64,000 bases of DNA from Asterias rubens (Eukaryota; Echinodermata; Asteroidea; Forcipulatida; Asteriidae): NCBI RefSeq assembly GCF_902459465.1, contig NC_047083.1:3530523-3594522 (forward strand), in the 5' to 3' direction. A model generated the notes under the pieces. It was given only the letters and a program-made list of their open reading frames with translations. It did no database searches and was not told the DNA's origin. The stretch's first letter is position 1, and each line of letters begins with the position of its first letter. Below are positions 44,101 through 52,959 of the stretch, one piece after another. The translations under genes and the position numbers were made by a program.

Positions 44101-46005
44101 CTGTAAGTAATTTGTAAATCTGTGAACTTTGTTTTTCTTTTCTGTACCGAAAGTGTATAATGGCTTTAAGCTTAAAAAAATGTTTTTGACAATAACCAAA
44201 AGTATACTCTGCCTTTAATGCCCCTTTAAGGCTCCTGTAACTTGATGTCTCTACTAACACAAAAAAATCCCTAATGCTTGTGGAAGACTGTGTTCACTAT
44301 TTTGTAAACATTTTTGAATTGTCAATGTTCGATTCAACGATTTTTTTTTTTTTAGTATTCATGTGAGACAACATTGAATAGAAACAATTAAAGCTTCCGG
44401 GCCTCTCCCGCACATAAAAGCAAAGCGTCATAATTAAATTACCGATTATCTACATTTAAAATGCCCTCCAGCGACGCTAAATGAATTAGCAGTACTGCAT
44501 TTTAAGTGTCTGATAATTGTTCTTGTAGTTTTGGGGGACGATAACTTAATAAAATGTCCTGAATGGATTGCAGAGAAGAAAAGGGTGCTGTCCTGCGAAC
44601 TACACAAATATTGAAGCTTAAACATGTTTTATTTAAGAGTTGTCCTTGAACACCATTGAAAACATTTCTAATTTTAACCCTGACGAAGCATTTAAGCACG
44701 TTGTGATTAAATGAGCAGGGAGATAAGTTCCATCTTGATCCTCTTGTTATTGTTAATACCTTCTCGATAAACAAACTAAGAAACCTTCAGATTAGAAGCA
44801 CTTAGTACTAATTGGCCAAGAGATGGCGTGTCGTGTCCGAGCAGATCAACGGACTCGAGCTCTGGTGTTTCTGTTTGAGAGCAGAGTGTGGGTTCAAGTC
44901 GCGGTCGTGACACTTGTGTTACCCCCATCACACCAACCTCTTTCTCACTGTGTTCTGAAAACTTTAGTCTCGGTGCAAGACGATAGTAATAGGCGCGACG
45001 AGCAGGGGTCGCGATAGTTTAGTGATAGTGTAAGTAGCAACGTCTTGCACCAAGACTACATTATTCAGAACTCGGTGGGAACGAGCCCGGTGTTATGGGG
45101 GTATTAGCAAGACACTTAACCATAATTGCTGCGTCCTTCAGATGGGGCGCAAAGCCGTATGTCCCATGTGTTGTGTAACGCACTTGAAGGAAACTAGTGC
45201 CTTTATCAAAAGAAAAAGAGAAGGGGGCGCCAAAATGGCTGCATATTGTGCCGCAGCACCTTGCTAACCACTAGATGTGATACATGTTTTTACACCAAAC
45301 TGCTGCAAACTTTTAATTTTCAAAAACCAGATAAAAGCAAACATTGCACCCGTAGACCTGTACAGCTTTTGGGAACTTTCGAGGTGCCAATCTGAAGCCA
45401 CACCACTTTCAACTGCCCTATTGCCAGGGATCACATGACAGGAAAGGTCCATTAAAGAAAGAGGCCAGAATAAAACATCCTTTTTATTTGACAACTAACA
45501 CATGTTATCTCCATGTAATTCCTTGTCAAGAATTGGGTCTCAACATTCATCATTGCAATAACCTATCTTTCTGAAAGTTTGTATATACTCAGCGCCTTGT
45601 GTACCTTGTTTGGTAGATGCGTGTGCTATATAAGATTGTTGATATAACTATTATTATTTATTATAGTTTCTGAGTTTTTGTAGGAAACTCAGAAAATCCC
45701 GTATTGAGTTAAAAGGGACAACAAAAACTGTTACTTTTAATAATGTCTTTCTCTTTGGTGTTTATTTTGTCCTCCAGTCCAAGACACCGTTAGCAAACAA
45801 CGAGACACATCACTCAGGATGCATGTTCTGTGATCCAGTACTTCTTCCGTTAATCGAAGCCAAACATGCCAGCATCCGCCGCGGAGGAAGGGGCGGGCGT
45901 GGTGGGAGGGGAAGGGGTAGAGGGAGGGGTAGGGGAAGAGGGCGTGGTCGAGGGGGGAAGGCACCTAAGGATAAGATGTCTCAGCTAGCTTCTTATTTTG
46001 TTTAG
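25012..46005 (+). CDS. TOP3B: DNA/RNA topoisomerase III beta
   Basis: Sixteen exons: 25012-25170, 27506-27580, 28053-28130, 29884-30003, 30499-30666, 31769-31903, 32313-32425, 33577-33777, 34214-34415, 34925-35107, 35732-35941, 36648-36865, 37042-37222, 37857-38056, 39448-39553 and 45778-46005. All junctions are in phase and give 858 aa, close to the roughly 862 aa of vertebrate TOP3B. It is a type IA topoisomerase that cuts single-stranded DNA or RNA through a tyrosine. The N-terminal Toprim part has MVAEKP (E9) and LDCDKEGE (D116, D118, E120). The catalytic tyrosine is Y335 in [14 protein letters not shown]. The C-terminal third has repeated C-x2-C pairs ([46 protein letters not shown]) and ends in an RGG/RG box (about 811-835) and [12 protein letters not shown]. 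Vertebrate TOP3B works with TDRD3, and the conserved tail suggests the same here. The 6.2-kb last intron and most others are full of MITEs, SINEs and LINE pieces. It is not TOP3A: the tail and length match beta. Confidence 0.97.
25525..25650. mobile_element. Foldback element in TOP3B intron 1
   Basis: TAGCCCACCTTGTTGAGCTG at 25526 pairs with AACAGCTCAACAAGGTGGGC at 25621. The inner arms carry AATGGCTTCGCTTTT against AAAAAAGCGGAGCCATT. Confidence 0.75.
26170..26425 (+). mobile_element. Retroelement 3' coding remnant
   Basis: Translation gives [12 protein letters not shown] and [19 protein letters not shown], reminiscent of a reverse-transcriptase C-terminal tail. It is broken, in TOP3B intron 1. 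Confidence 0.4.
26706..27119 (-). mobile_element. SINE S1, full-length-like
   Basis: Starts AATAATATCGAAGTCTTATA and carries the ACCAACGGCTTTACGTCCCA core. It ends with the reversed tRNA-like head GGATTCGAGCCC (27040) and CTCGGCCACGAC (27103). Confidence 0.8.
27183..27505. repeat. Local duplication carrying a relic of TOP3B exon 2
   Basis: AGCAAATTTAAAGAGTTGTC (27184) and AGCAAGTTAAAGGGTGTGTT (27412) start two copies. In the first copy, CTGTGTGTGGCCATGTGG at about 27295-27312 mirrors exon 2 at 27512-27530 and would encode the conserved SVCGHV, but it soon reaches a stop. Confidence 0.5.
27745..27990 (+). mobile_element. SINE S2, copy 2
   Basis: GATCCCCTGGCTGCCGCTTC leader, box A TAGCTCAGTTGGTAGAGCG (27913) and box B GGTTCGAATCCC (27957). 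This is the best tRNA-like head in the window, but the 3' acceptor half is missing. Confidence 0.8.
28181..28542. mobile_element. MITE-A copy (TOP3B intron 3)
   Basis: Ends TTAAAAGCAGTGGACACTAT and CAATAGTGTCCAGTGGCTTT. Confidence 0.85.
28985..29330. mobile_element. CTAACTCTTTG foldback element interrupted by hAT-like MITE
   Basis: The outer element has AACTCTTTCTAACTTAGG (28999) and CCTAACTCTTTGTGAAATC (29298). Between about 29102 and 29277 lies an inverted copy of the 174-bp element at 40290-40463 (GGGCTGTATGCTTCG to GTATCAGGCCT). Confidence 0.65.
30140..30385 (+). mobile_element. SINE S4, plus orientation
   Basis: TTTGCATTGGGCATAGTGGG body, then GTCGTCTAGTAGTAAGACAT (box A region) and GGGTTTGAATCCCACCCTAG (box B). 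Upstream of TOP3B exon 5. Confidence 0.65.
31166..31188 (-). repeat. Short interstitial telomeric repeat
   Basis: Three CCCTAA units and a partial one in TOP3B intron 5. Too short for a telomere relic, probably chance or repair-filled. Confidence 0.8.
31370..31692. mobile_element. MITE-B, partial
   Basis: AGGCTCAATCGGTCATCGGA, GCATTTCATGTAATAATATT and AAAGTGTTCAATGGCTAAAA match the MITE-B copies at 42440-42815 and 43793-44168. Confidence 0.65.
32504..33010. mobile_element. TIR element with a nested foldback element
   Basis: Outer ends TAAAGGCCTTTTCACAC and GTGTGAAAAGGCCTTA are perfect inverted repeats. Inside, at about 32809-32962, is a CTAACTCTTTG-type foldback element with GACTAGTCCTAAGTTAG repeated near its right end. 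In TOP3B intron 7. Confidence 0.8.
33060..33500. repeat. Dispersed repeat with TTCGAAACGTC motif
   Basis: CTCCTGAAGACAAGAAGAGT and TGTTCGAAACGTCAATACC (about 33124-33165) lie between two GGCTCT(GA) motifs. A GGGAGCTTGTTCCAGCAGGT segment of unknown origin follows. Confidence 0.4.
33800..34137 (+). mobile_element. LINE reverse-transcriptase fragment followed by half a MITE-A
   Basis: About 33808-33965 translates to [18 protein letters not shown] then [17 protein letters not shown], typical of CR1/L2-type reverse transcriptases. About 33962-34137 is the right half of a MITE-A (GTGTCCAGTGCCTTTAAAG). Confidence 0.65.
34474..34859. mobile_element. MITE-A copy (TOP3B intron 9)
   Basis: Ends AAGACACTGGACACCTTTAA and CAATAGTGTCCAGTGCCTAT, with the internal hairpin GATTTCGAGACGTCACG/GTGAGGTCTTGAAATC. 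Confidence 0.8.
35190..35720. repeat. TTCGATCAGTATGCTCTGATC module and MITE-C piece
   Basis: CAACTTGACGTTTCGATCAG (35236) also occurs, diverged, at 36517. About 35520-35710 looks like MITE-C. An ATT microsatellite lies near 35440-35480. Confidence 0.4.
36060..36400 (-). mobile_element. LINE 3' end
   Basis: The minus strand translates to [20 protein letters not shown] then [14 protein letters not shown], the classic non-LTR reverse-transcriptase tail, followed by a GCGCCTTGAACACCCAGCAG 3' segment. Within TOP3B intron 11. Confidence 0.75.
37273..37616. mobile_element. MITE-A copy (TOP3B intron 13)
   Basis: Ends TTAAAGGCAGTGGACACTAT and CAATAGTGTCCAATAACCTT, with the hairpin TTTTGAGACCTCCGACTT/TTTTGAGGTCTCGAAATC. 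Confidence 0.85.
38133..38177. repeat. (AAT)n microsatellite
   Basis: About 15 AAT units at the boundary of a LINE fragment. Confidence 0.9.
38178..38640 (-). mobile_element. LINE reverse-transcriptase C-terminal fragment
   Basis: The minus strand encodes [20 protein letters not shown] followed by [20 protein letters not shown], a strongly conserved CR1/L2-type signature, open for about 126 codons. The 3' end joins the AAT microsatellite, as is common for such LINEs. TOP3B intron 14. Confidence 0.85.
38631..39200. mobile_element. Diverged MITE-A, then SINE S4 (+)
   Basis: About 38631-38992 carries ACTGGCCATGTTTGGTAACA and GAGGGAGCCGTTTTCACA, a diverged MITE-A. About 39000-39190 has CGTTGGTCTAGTTGTAAGAC and GGGTTCAAATCCCACCCAAG, the S4 tRNA-like head. 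Confidence 0.6.
39620..40038 (-). mobile_element. SINE S1, full-length-like
   Basis: Same layout as 26706-27119, with the reversed tRNA-like head at 39958-40030 (GGATTCGAACCAACACTCTG, TTGGCCACGA). Confidence 0.75.
40192..40758. mobile_element. MITE-A interrupted by a hAT-like MITE
   Basis: The outer copy runs from GAAAGGCAGTGGACACTATT to CAATAGTGTCCAGTGTCTTT. Its middle is split at the family's TATAACACATTGTGAGAAA region by the 174-bp element at 40290-40463. Confidence 0.85.
40290..40463. mobile_element. Nested hAT-like MITE with 8-bp target duplication
   Basis: Exact ATAACACA flanks both sides (40282-40289 and 40464-40471). The ends GGCCTGATACTT and GCATACAGCCCTG are roughly inverted. The interior is rich in TGCCTTGGTGCC. 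A second copy, inverted, lies at about 29102-29277. An 8-bp duplication fits hAT-type transposition. There is no transposase. Confidence 0.8.
40880..41095. mobile_element. Foldback element, TTTCATAGAGCTGCTAxGCAC ends
   Basis: GGGCCCAATTTCATAGAGCT at 40889 against AGCTCTATGAAATTGGGCCC at 41075, with inner arms ACAGGATTACCAACCAAATT and AATTTGGTTGGTAATCCTG. Confidence 0.8.
41185..42048. mobile_element. TCGAAACGTTGAGAC element, partial MITE-B, diverged MITE-A
   Basis: 41185-41465 repeats 13545-13870. About 41460-41712 is the right part of a MITE-B (AATTGATAATTGTTTTAATG, AAAGTGTCCAATGGCTTTAA). About 41707-42048 is a diverged MITE-A (AAAGGCACTGGACACGTTTG). Confidence 0.6.
42440..42815. mobile_element. 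MITE-B copy
   Basis: Ends TAAAGCCATTGGACACTTTC and GAAAGTGTATAATGGCTTTA. The core has TTCGCCGTGTCATGACATGT and ATTCTCGACAACGAGAATT. Other copies at 43793-44168 and, inverted, 60328-60698. Confidence 0.85.
43023..43407. mobile_element. MITE-A copy
   Basis: Ends TTAAAGACAATGGACACTAT and CAGTAGTGTCCACTGCCTTT, with the hairpin GATTTCGAGACCTCAATTTC/TATGAGGTCTCTAAATC. Confidence 0.85.
43405..44172. mobile_element. MITE-C followed by MITE-B
   Basis: 43405-43792: AAAGGATTCGGGTACTTTTT...AAAAAGTACATATATACCCT with inverted ends. 43793-44168: AAAGCCATTACACTTTCGGT...GAAAGTGTATAATGGCTTTA. Confidence 0.75.
44173..44800. other. Unassigned stretch in TOP3B intron 15
   Basis: No recognised repeat or coding signal. 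A 90-codon minus-strand frame at 44502-44774 shows no family resemblance. Confidence 0.3.
44815..45260 (+). mobile_element. SINE S1 split by a foldback element
   Basis: The head (GTGTCCGAGCAGATCAACGG, GGTTCAAGTCGCGGTCGTGA) is cut at 44925-44930. The body resumes at 45104 (TTAGCAAGACACTTAACCAT). The insert (about 44928-45103) has arms ACCCCCATCACACC/GGTGTTATGGGGGT and GTCTCGGTGCAAGAC/GTCTTGCACCAAGAC. Confidence 0.75.
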
Positions 46006-46184
46006 TTTGTAAAGGCATCAATAAATAAACCCCTAGTCAGTAAAGGACAAGGGCTTGTGTAGAGCGGAAGGGGTTGAGGGAGGGGTTGGGAAAGAAGGTG
46101 TGGTTGAGGGTTGAGATAAGATGTCTTAGTAGCTTCATATTTTTTTTAGTCTGTAAAGGCATCAATAAATAAACCCCTAGTCTG
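45907..46184. repeat. Tandem duplication of the TOP3B last-exon end and 3' UTR
   Basis: Copy 1 (about 45907-46037) holds the RG-repeat end, stop and AATAAATAAACCCCTAGTC. Copy 2 (about 46064-46184) repeats GGAAGGGGTTGAGGGAGGGG, AGATAAGATGTCTTAGTAGC and TAAAGGCATCAATAAATAAA, with the coding part decayed. Both hold AATAAA signals, so two alternative polyadenylation sites are possible. Confidence 0.8.
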
Positions 46185-47071
46185 CAGTTCGAAAAGCTCC
46201 ATTCACAAATTTCTGAGTTTGGCCATAAAAACTCGGTAAGTACACATAATTTTCAAGAAGTTGGTCTGTTTACGTTGAATTTATTGGGTTCTTGGAATTA
46301 ATGGATGAGCAGTTTATCTACGTGGGGTAGTCATAGCAGCCCTGCTGGTGTGTGCATGATCCAATTAAAGGAACATTACAGAATTGGTTTTGCTAGCAAA
46401 AAAGTTGCTGGCAGTGTAAGCATTTTATGTAATCCACCATATATATAAACTGACAAAACTGTAGAAGTTTGAAATCGATTGGACGAAAAAAATGTGCTAA
46501 CCAGAACCTTAGTGCTTTGTGAAGTTTAGTTTGTATTATTTATAGTAGCTATAGAAAGTGTTGAAATGTTTCATAAATCTAGCATTTTTCTTATTTTGTG
46601 CATTTTTGTAATGCATGTCTTTATTATAATAAATAAATAAAACCAGCTCTTCTATAGCTCATGTCCAAACACATGATCAATGCGCTTTACACACAAAACA
46701 ATAGCAATTATAATACACTCGAATAAATAAGTTTTGAGGTTGTGTTTGAAAGCAAAAACTGTTGGAGAGGATCGTATGGTATGGTATGGTATTCACAATA
46801 AATTATTATTTATTTATCATAGTTCTTGACAATTTGATTATTGGGTCATACCTGCTTCCTCGTCTGTTTAAAAAACTGCCTTGTATTAAACGTTTAGAGG
46901 TTTTCAAATTTAAATATAAGTGAGTCAGTACAGGTCATATGAAATTATAAACAGTCATGAAAAAAAACAAAGTTTCTGAGGTGTATCCTGTCTCCTTCAT
47001 TTTTTATTTATTTATTTTTTTTTGGTGGGGGGGGGGAAATTGTGATAGGATTACTTTGCAGGCAGTTGGTA
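46185..47071. other. Gene-free; partial MITE-D and dispersed repeat
   Basis: 46365-46480 is the left part of a MITE-D (TTAAAGGAACATTACAGAAT). About 46640-46730 resembles the microsatellite-linked TATAGCxCATGTCCAAACAC repeat. The rest is unassigned AT-rich DNA. Confidence 0.4.
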
Positions 47072-47786
47072 ATTGCTCAAAATAATTTTAAACTTAATAC
47101 CATGCTTGTGTAACGAGTAATTGGGAGCTGTTGATAGTATAAAACATTGTGAGAAACGTCTCCCTCTAAAGTAACGTATTTTTTTGAGAAAGGGGAATTT
47201 TTTTCAGAAAAGGGAAATTGTTCACTCACAGTGTGGACTTCGGGCCTGAGTCATTTTAATAGGCGTCTGAAAGAACACAAATTAATTGTGAAACAACGGT
47301 GCTTTTTCTTGTATTATTCTCTTGCAACTTCGATGACCAATTGGGTCAACATTTCCAAAGATTTGTTATTATGTTGGCATACACCGAGTGAAAATACTGG
47401 TCTTTTACCAAAGGTGTCCAGTGCCTTGAGTTATGCGGGATTGGTGGGGAGGAAAGGCAGTGGACACTATTGGTAATTACTCAAAATAACTATTAGCATA
47501 AAAGCTTACTTGGTGACGAGTAATGGGGAGTGGTTAATGGTATAAAACCTTGGTAGAAACGGCTCTCCCTGAAGTGACATAGTTTTAGAGAAAGAAGTAG
47601 TTTTCCACGAATTTGGTTACGAGACCTCAAGTTTAGAATTTGAGGTGTATCTCAACATATGCACAAAATAACAATGTTTTATACTTTCAACCTCTGCCCA
47701 TTACCGTTAATCAAATAAGGTTTTATGCTAATACAATATTGAGTAATTATTTTGAGTAGTTGCCAATAGTGTCCAATGCCCTTTAA
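47072..47786. mobile_element. Two adjacent MITE-A copies
   Basis: About 47072-47438 is a diverged copy (GGTAATTGCTCAAAATAATT...AAAGGTGTCCAGTGCCTTGA). 47452-47786 is a younger one (AAAGGCAGTGGACACTATTG...CAATAGTGTCCAATGCCCTT). Confidence 0.7.
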
Positions 47787-48081
47787 GGACACGACCTCCA
47801 CCCCGCCGTACTTTTGCTCATCTGCCCTAGTAATAATAATGTCAGAATGTGTCATCTCCGTCGGCAAGCAGTGACCAGTCTAAAACTCGGTCAGCAAATT
47901 CCACTCTAAATTCCATTTGCCTGATTTTAATACTAAAGATTTCCCGTTATGGTTGTTATTTCTTGGCCCTAGATTTCGTAATTGTGTTATTGAAGCATAT
48001 ATTTACCACATTGGATGGCGAGATGTGTTCAAGTGTGAGTTTTTATGTTTTACCAATGGCTTACTTCACTGCAAAAGTAAT

Positions 48082-48833
48082 TTTAAAGGCTGTGGACACT
48101 ATTGGTAATTGTCAAAGACTAGCCTTCATAGTTGGCGTATCTCAACATATGCATGAAATAACAAACCTGTGAAAATTTGAGCTTAATCGGTCATCGAACT
48201 TGCGAGATAATAATGAAAGAAAAAAACGTTGTGTACGTTTTAAATTTCGAGACCTCAAGTTCTAAATCTGAGGTCCCGAAATCAAATTCGTGGAAAACTA
48301 CTTCTTGCTTGAAAACTATGGCACTTCAGAGGGAGCCGTTTCTCACAATGTTTTATACCATCAACCTCTCCCCATTACTCGTTACCAAGTAAGGTTTTAT
48401 GCTAATATTTATCTTGAATAATTACCAATATATGTCCACTGCCTTTAAAAGCACGGGACATTGTTATGTAATTACTCAAAATAAGTGTTGGCATAAAAAA
48501 TTACTTGATAACGAGCAATGTGGAGCATTGACAGTAAACAACATTGTGAGAAACGGCTCCCTGTGAAGTATCATAGTTTTTGAGAAAGGGTTTCTCACTT
48601 AATATTAAAAGACTCGGGCCTGAGGTCTTTCTATTGGGCATCTGAATTGCTGAACGCACACAAGTTTTGTGCGACAAGGGTGTTTTTCTTTCAATTATAC
48701 CTGGAGACTTCTATGAACAATTTTGGGTCCAAATTCCCAGTTTAATTGTTTGCATTTGTTTGGATGCACCCAACAAAGTGAGAATAATGGTCTTCAACAA
48801 TTTACATGTACCAAAGGTGTCCAGTGCCTTCAA
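48082..48833. mobile_element. Two adjacent MITE-A copies in opposite orientation
   Basis: 48082-48448 runs TTAAAGGCTGTGGACACTAT...TATGTCCACTGCCTTTAA. 48449-48833 (AAGCACGGGACATTGTTATG...AGGTGTCCAGTGCCTTCAAG) is an older copy starting with the other half. Confidence 0.75.
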
Positions 48834-49430
48834 GAAACCACCAGCGTTTAAAATGAACGCCCTGTTGCATAATCACAATAGCTTATTGAAAGTTTTGGTG
48901 CAACACACCATTGACTGCTCAACACCACAGTCGGTATACTTGCATCGCATGTGTGTAGAAATCTTGAGAACACAGCTCGCGTCTCCTAATTCTAGATCTG
49001 AACTGAAGTATTAGTCGGCAAAGCATCCAAAATGGAAATATCACACCAACTTTTTATGGAGAAAACAATGAAGATATAACAATTGTAGACCTGCTGGGAG
49101 GCAACCCCCTTTAATGTGAAAACCCATGCAGTCAGTCAGGGACTGAAAAACCCAATCCACATGCAAGGCTCCGGTCCGGGTGTCGAACCGGGGTCCACAG
49201 AGGTGAACGGCCGGGACAAAAACCACTAAGCCAAGCTGACTGCCAAGCTTGTTATGCCAGGCGCTCTCTTTTCTTGTTGTATGGTGTCTTGCTGTATGGT
49301 GTATTTCGAAGTATATAGCTGCAATCGTGAATGGAAGTGAACACGGTTCACCGAGCAACAAGCCCCATATAATACTGTAAGTGTTTAACCATAAATAAAA
49401 CATGGAATTTTAAGCATTGCATGCATGGTG
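48834..49430. other. Unassigned, with a tRNA-like SINE head on the minus strand
   Basis: About 49170-49245 reversed reads GTCAGCTTGGCTTAGTGG (box-A-like) and CCCCGGTTCGACACCCGG (box-B-like). The remainder is unrecognised. Confidence 0.35.
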
Positions 49431-49439
49431 AGGTGATGA

Positions 49440-49802
49440 GGTCTCGAATTCAATTCAAATATTTTAGTGAAAAATTGTTTCTTTCTCACAAACTACGTTA
49501 CTTCAGAGAGATCCGGAGCCGTTTCTTGCCATATTTCATACTATCAACAGCTCCCTACTCCTCGCTACTCAGTAAGTTTTTTTAAGCTAACAAATATTTT
49601 GAGTAATTACCATTAGTGTCCAGTGCCTTTAAATAAGGGAATCAATGTGTGGTGAAGAGGTTTTCAACTAGTGGTTTAATCCCAACGAGGCAAGGTTCTT
49701 GATAATTTTACCGAGACGAAGCCGAGGTAAGTTATAAAGAACCAGGCCTCGGCGGGTTTAAACTACTAGTTGAGAACCGATTCAACACACTTTGATTCCC
49801 AT
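49440..49802. mobile_element. Half MITE-A and a long foldback element
   Basis: 49440-49632 is the right half of a MITE-A. 49637-49802 is a foldback: GGGAATCAATGTGTGGTGAA against TTCAACACACTTTGATTCCC, with CAACTAGTGGTTTAA against TTAAACTACTAGTTG. Confidence 0.75.
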
Positions 49803-49909
49803 TCATAAATACCTTTTCGGTCAAAAACATCATCACTTTTTGGTCAAAAAGTAAAATAAATGCAAAACTATAATTGTTAAATGATTTCTTTCAACACAAC
49901 ACCCCTCCA

Positions 49910-50230
49910 GCTATGAAATGGTAAAGCCCTCCGCCGCCCTGGGGTAAACAACTCCTTATAAGGGAATTCTGTGCGCGTCGCGCGTATCGCGTGATGTGGC
50001 ACAACTGTTTCAGCCGTTGCTCTCGACCAATAGGAATGAAGAAACTGTCTTATAAGAACAGGTGCAAGGTTGCGTGTCACGCCCATGAATTAACACTTTT
50101 TACCGGTCATAGACAAAGGTTTATACACACCAACGTGACGCGTTCTCCACCAATAGGAATAGCGAAACTGTCTGAGGTATTTATGAATATTGTCTATAAT
50201 AGTCACCAAAACCAAAGTGCACGCCTACAT
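49910..50230. repeat. Dispersed repeat shared with receptor intron 1
   Basis: Two ACCAATAGGAAT...AAACTGTCT blocks (50026, 50150), a GTGTCACGCCCATGAATTAA segment and GTCTGAGGTATTTATGAA resemble 10745-10860. It may be an inverted-CCAAT promoter-like repeat, but no gene follows. Confidence 0.35.
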
Positions 50231-50570
50231 TTTAAAAAGACCACTATTGGTTTACAAAACAGATACCAATTATTGTAATTTTGAATGTCTGTCACAATGT
50301 TTTTCTCCTAACTTGAGTTTGTATTGTGTTGGGAAATTTTGACAAAATAATGCCAAAACGATATCAGGCTGAAGAATATGACGTAGCCTACGTTTTGTAA
50401 AGCTATCCAGTTTGTATACTTTATAATAATGCAATTCGTAATTCATTGTTAGTTCTGCTAATGGGTGGAATGTTCTTGTTTTTTTCTTCCCGGAAATCTT
50501 TCCCACATGAAAGCTTACACTACAAATTCAGTATCGTCTTCTAAATCTGAAGTGTTTTGCTTTAAAGGCA

Positions 50571-50915
50571 GTGGACACTATCGGTAATCACTCAAAATAA
50601 TTATTAGCATAAAACCTTACTCGGTTACGAGTAAAGGGGAGAGTTTGATAGTATAAAACATTGTGAGAAACAGCTCCCTCTGAAGTGACATAGTTTTCGA
50701 GAAAGAAGTAACCACGAATTTGATTTCGAGACCTCATATAGAATTTGAGGTCTCGAAATCAACCATCTAAAGGCACACAGCTTCGTGTGACAAGGCAACT
50801 TCGACGACCAATTGAGCTCAAATTTTCACAGGTTTGTTCTTTTATGCAAATATTGAGATACACCAAGTGAGAAGACTGGTCTTTGACAATTACTAATAGT
50901 GTCCAGTGTCTTTAA
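50571..50915. mobile_element. MITE-A copy
   Basis: Ends TTTAAAGGCAGTGGACACTA and TAATAGTGTCCAGTGTCTTT. Confidence 0.85.
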
Positions 50916-52785
50916 TCCTGTTTTTCTTTTTTAAGGAATTGCAAACAATTAGTGGTCCATTAGTTGTTAAACGGTGAGTGAGGACTCCGTTTCTGTTCGG
51001 CCTTGTGGCTTGCTTTTAAGAGGCTGGGAATTGCGCCTTTGTTCGACGTCTTTGAGGGGGAGCAAATAGAGACTTTGTTTAATCGAAAAACAAAAAGAAG
51101 TGCTTTTTATAGATTGAGAAAAGAATAGCTTTGTATTTACCAACCTAATTATAATGATGCATTAAAGGTACGAAATGTATATTAGTTTTTTATGTTCAGG
51201 AGTTTTGCCATTAAAGCGTTTTGATACATTTTGTAGACCAAGTTTGTTTTGCCATGACACGACTCCCACTGTTAATGAAGAAGTTTGTTGTCATCGATTT
51301 AAGATAGTTATACAGCCTTCAGATTCGGGGGATTAATGCGAAACATTGTATCACGTCCAACAGCCATCATGTACAACAACATGTTTCATGTGTTTTGTGT
51401 ATTGTCCGTGGGACATTCAAAAGTGTTTGTCTTTTGAACTTTCCTTTTCTTTACATAATTTTTTGTTCCCAAAAGACATGGCAAGGATTTGATAAAAAAA
51501 AAGAGCAGGCCAACTTCATTATGACGTAATCTGACGGAAAAAGCCAATCACAGCGACAGGGGGAAAAAAATATTGCAATGTCGTTTGGGAAAGAACAAAA
51601 ATCGCGACCGGGGTCCCAGGGATTTCTGTCCTCCAAAAATTCTGTCCCCCCGTATGGGAAATTCACATGGGCTAGAGAGAGGTGATTCAAAAGAGGGCGC
51701 TACCAGAAGAATTTTGTACACAGTTTGCCATATTGGGGGGGGGGGGGGGGGGGAGGGGTCGGGTGCCGGTGGTCGCATGCAATTGTGTCCTCTATGCAGT
51801 TGTGTCCGCCCCCGTGCAAAACCGTCCTTGCAGTAAATTAAACGCCCTTGGTCGCCGACGGAACACTCGGCATCTTTTTACGAGCTACTAAGTGCATGTC
51901 ATTAATGACATGGAAAATGTTCGGCCGTTGGGAATTCACTGCAATCATAAAATACCTGAATATTCATGATGCATGCAGTCATGTATCATGTACATGTCCA
52001 CCGGACGGTTTTTGCATAGCCCGGACACGATTGCATATGCAAAAGTGTCCGGAGCGGACAGTATTGCATGGCGGACACAATTGCATCTGACAACGGCACC
52101 GTTTCATCCTCCGGGTTCTCGGGTTGTATGACCAGACCACATCTTCACTGCGTATGCCGCGGGCTCCCGGTCGTATAGATCTTCCGGCATCCTGCCTCAT
52201 CGACTCCGCTGTAAAGAAATTATCCAAATCAAGCATGCAAATTATCTGATAATTTAAAACTCTGAGGGATACTAATATTACGGAGCTATCTTTTGTCCAA
52301 CAGTTTGATGAAGCTTGATAAACAATTTGAAAGGCAATGGTGTTGAATACGAAGCAACCGATCATGTGTTTGTTTTTTAGTTTGCAGAATATATAGTTAT
52401 TTGCTTTATGTGTGATATATCTACTTGACAGTATGTTCCTTGGAGAACTGTCTTGCTTTATGTTCTACTACCGCATAGCAGATTTTCGGACTTTGGGAGA
52501 ATTCTCAGTTCTTAAAAGAACTGCCCTGTTTTCAAACCACTACTCATGGGTGGAACTGGTACTTTCGCTTAGTGGATCGAGGAGACTTCTGTTTACTACC
52601 CTACACCGCTGAGTGAGTGACTAGCTTGCTCTTGTCATCGTCCAATCAAAAAATGTTTAATTTGATCACAGTTCAGGTTAACACAATCGATGTTTTGTTA
52701 AATTTCGGCTGTCCATGCTAACCAGCGCGGTCTGTTTTTCAACAATGCAAAGTCTATAAAAATCTAGCAAGAGATAAGACAGCGC
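50916..52785. other. Gene-free; G-run and ATTGCAT/GGACAC repeats
   Basis: A poly-G run lies at 51734-51753. Between 51770 and 52090, CAATTGTGTCC, ACACGATTGCAT and GGACACAATTGCAT alternate in both orientations, probably the end of an unclassified element. The rest is unassigned. Short open frames here are G/C-run artefacts. Confidence 0.35.
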
Positions 52786-52789
52786 AAGT

Positions 52790-52959
52790 TTAAAGATCCT
52801 GGACACTATTGGTAAATGTCAAAGACCAGTCTTCTCACTCGGTGTATCTCGACATTATGCATAAAATAACAAACCCGTGAAAGTTTGAGCTCAATTGGTC
52901 GTCGAAGTTGCGAGATAACTAAGAAATAAACAATATTACCGAAAGTACCTGCCTTTAAA
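52790..52959. mobile_element. MITE-A left half
   Basis: TTTAAAGATCCTGGACACTA to TAAGAAATAAAC, then an end resembling MITE-B (TTACCGAAAGTACCTGCCTT), so it is either an internal deletion or a chimaera. Confidence 0.65.

Noticed and set aside
25012..46005. Calling the topoisomerase TOP3A
   Set aside because: The N-terminus, the exon-encoded motifs, the RGG tail and the KDKMSxLAxYFV ending match TOP3B, and TOP3A-specific C-terminal domains are absent.
45823..46005. A separate small RGG protein starting at 45823
   Set aside because: It is the last exon of TOP3B (45778-46005), joined in phase to exon 15.
51573..51891. Glycine-rich open frames
   Set aside because: They arise from a poly-G run and show no codon pattern or homology.
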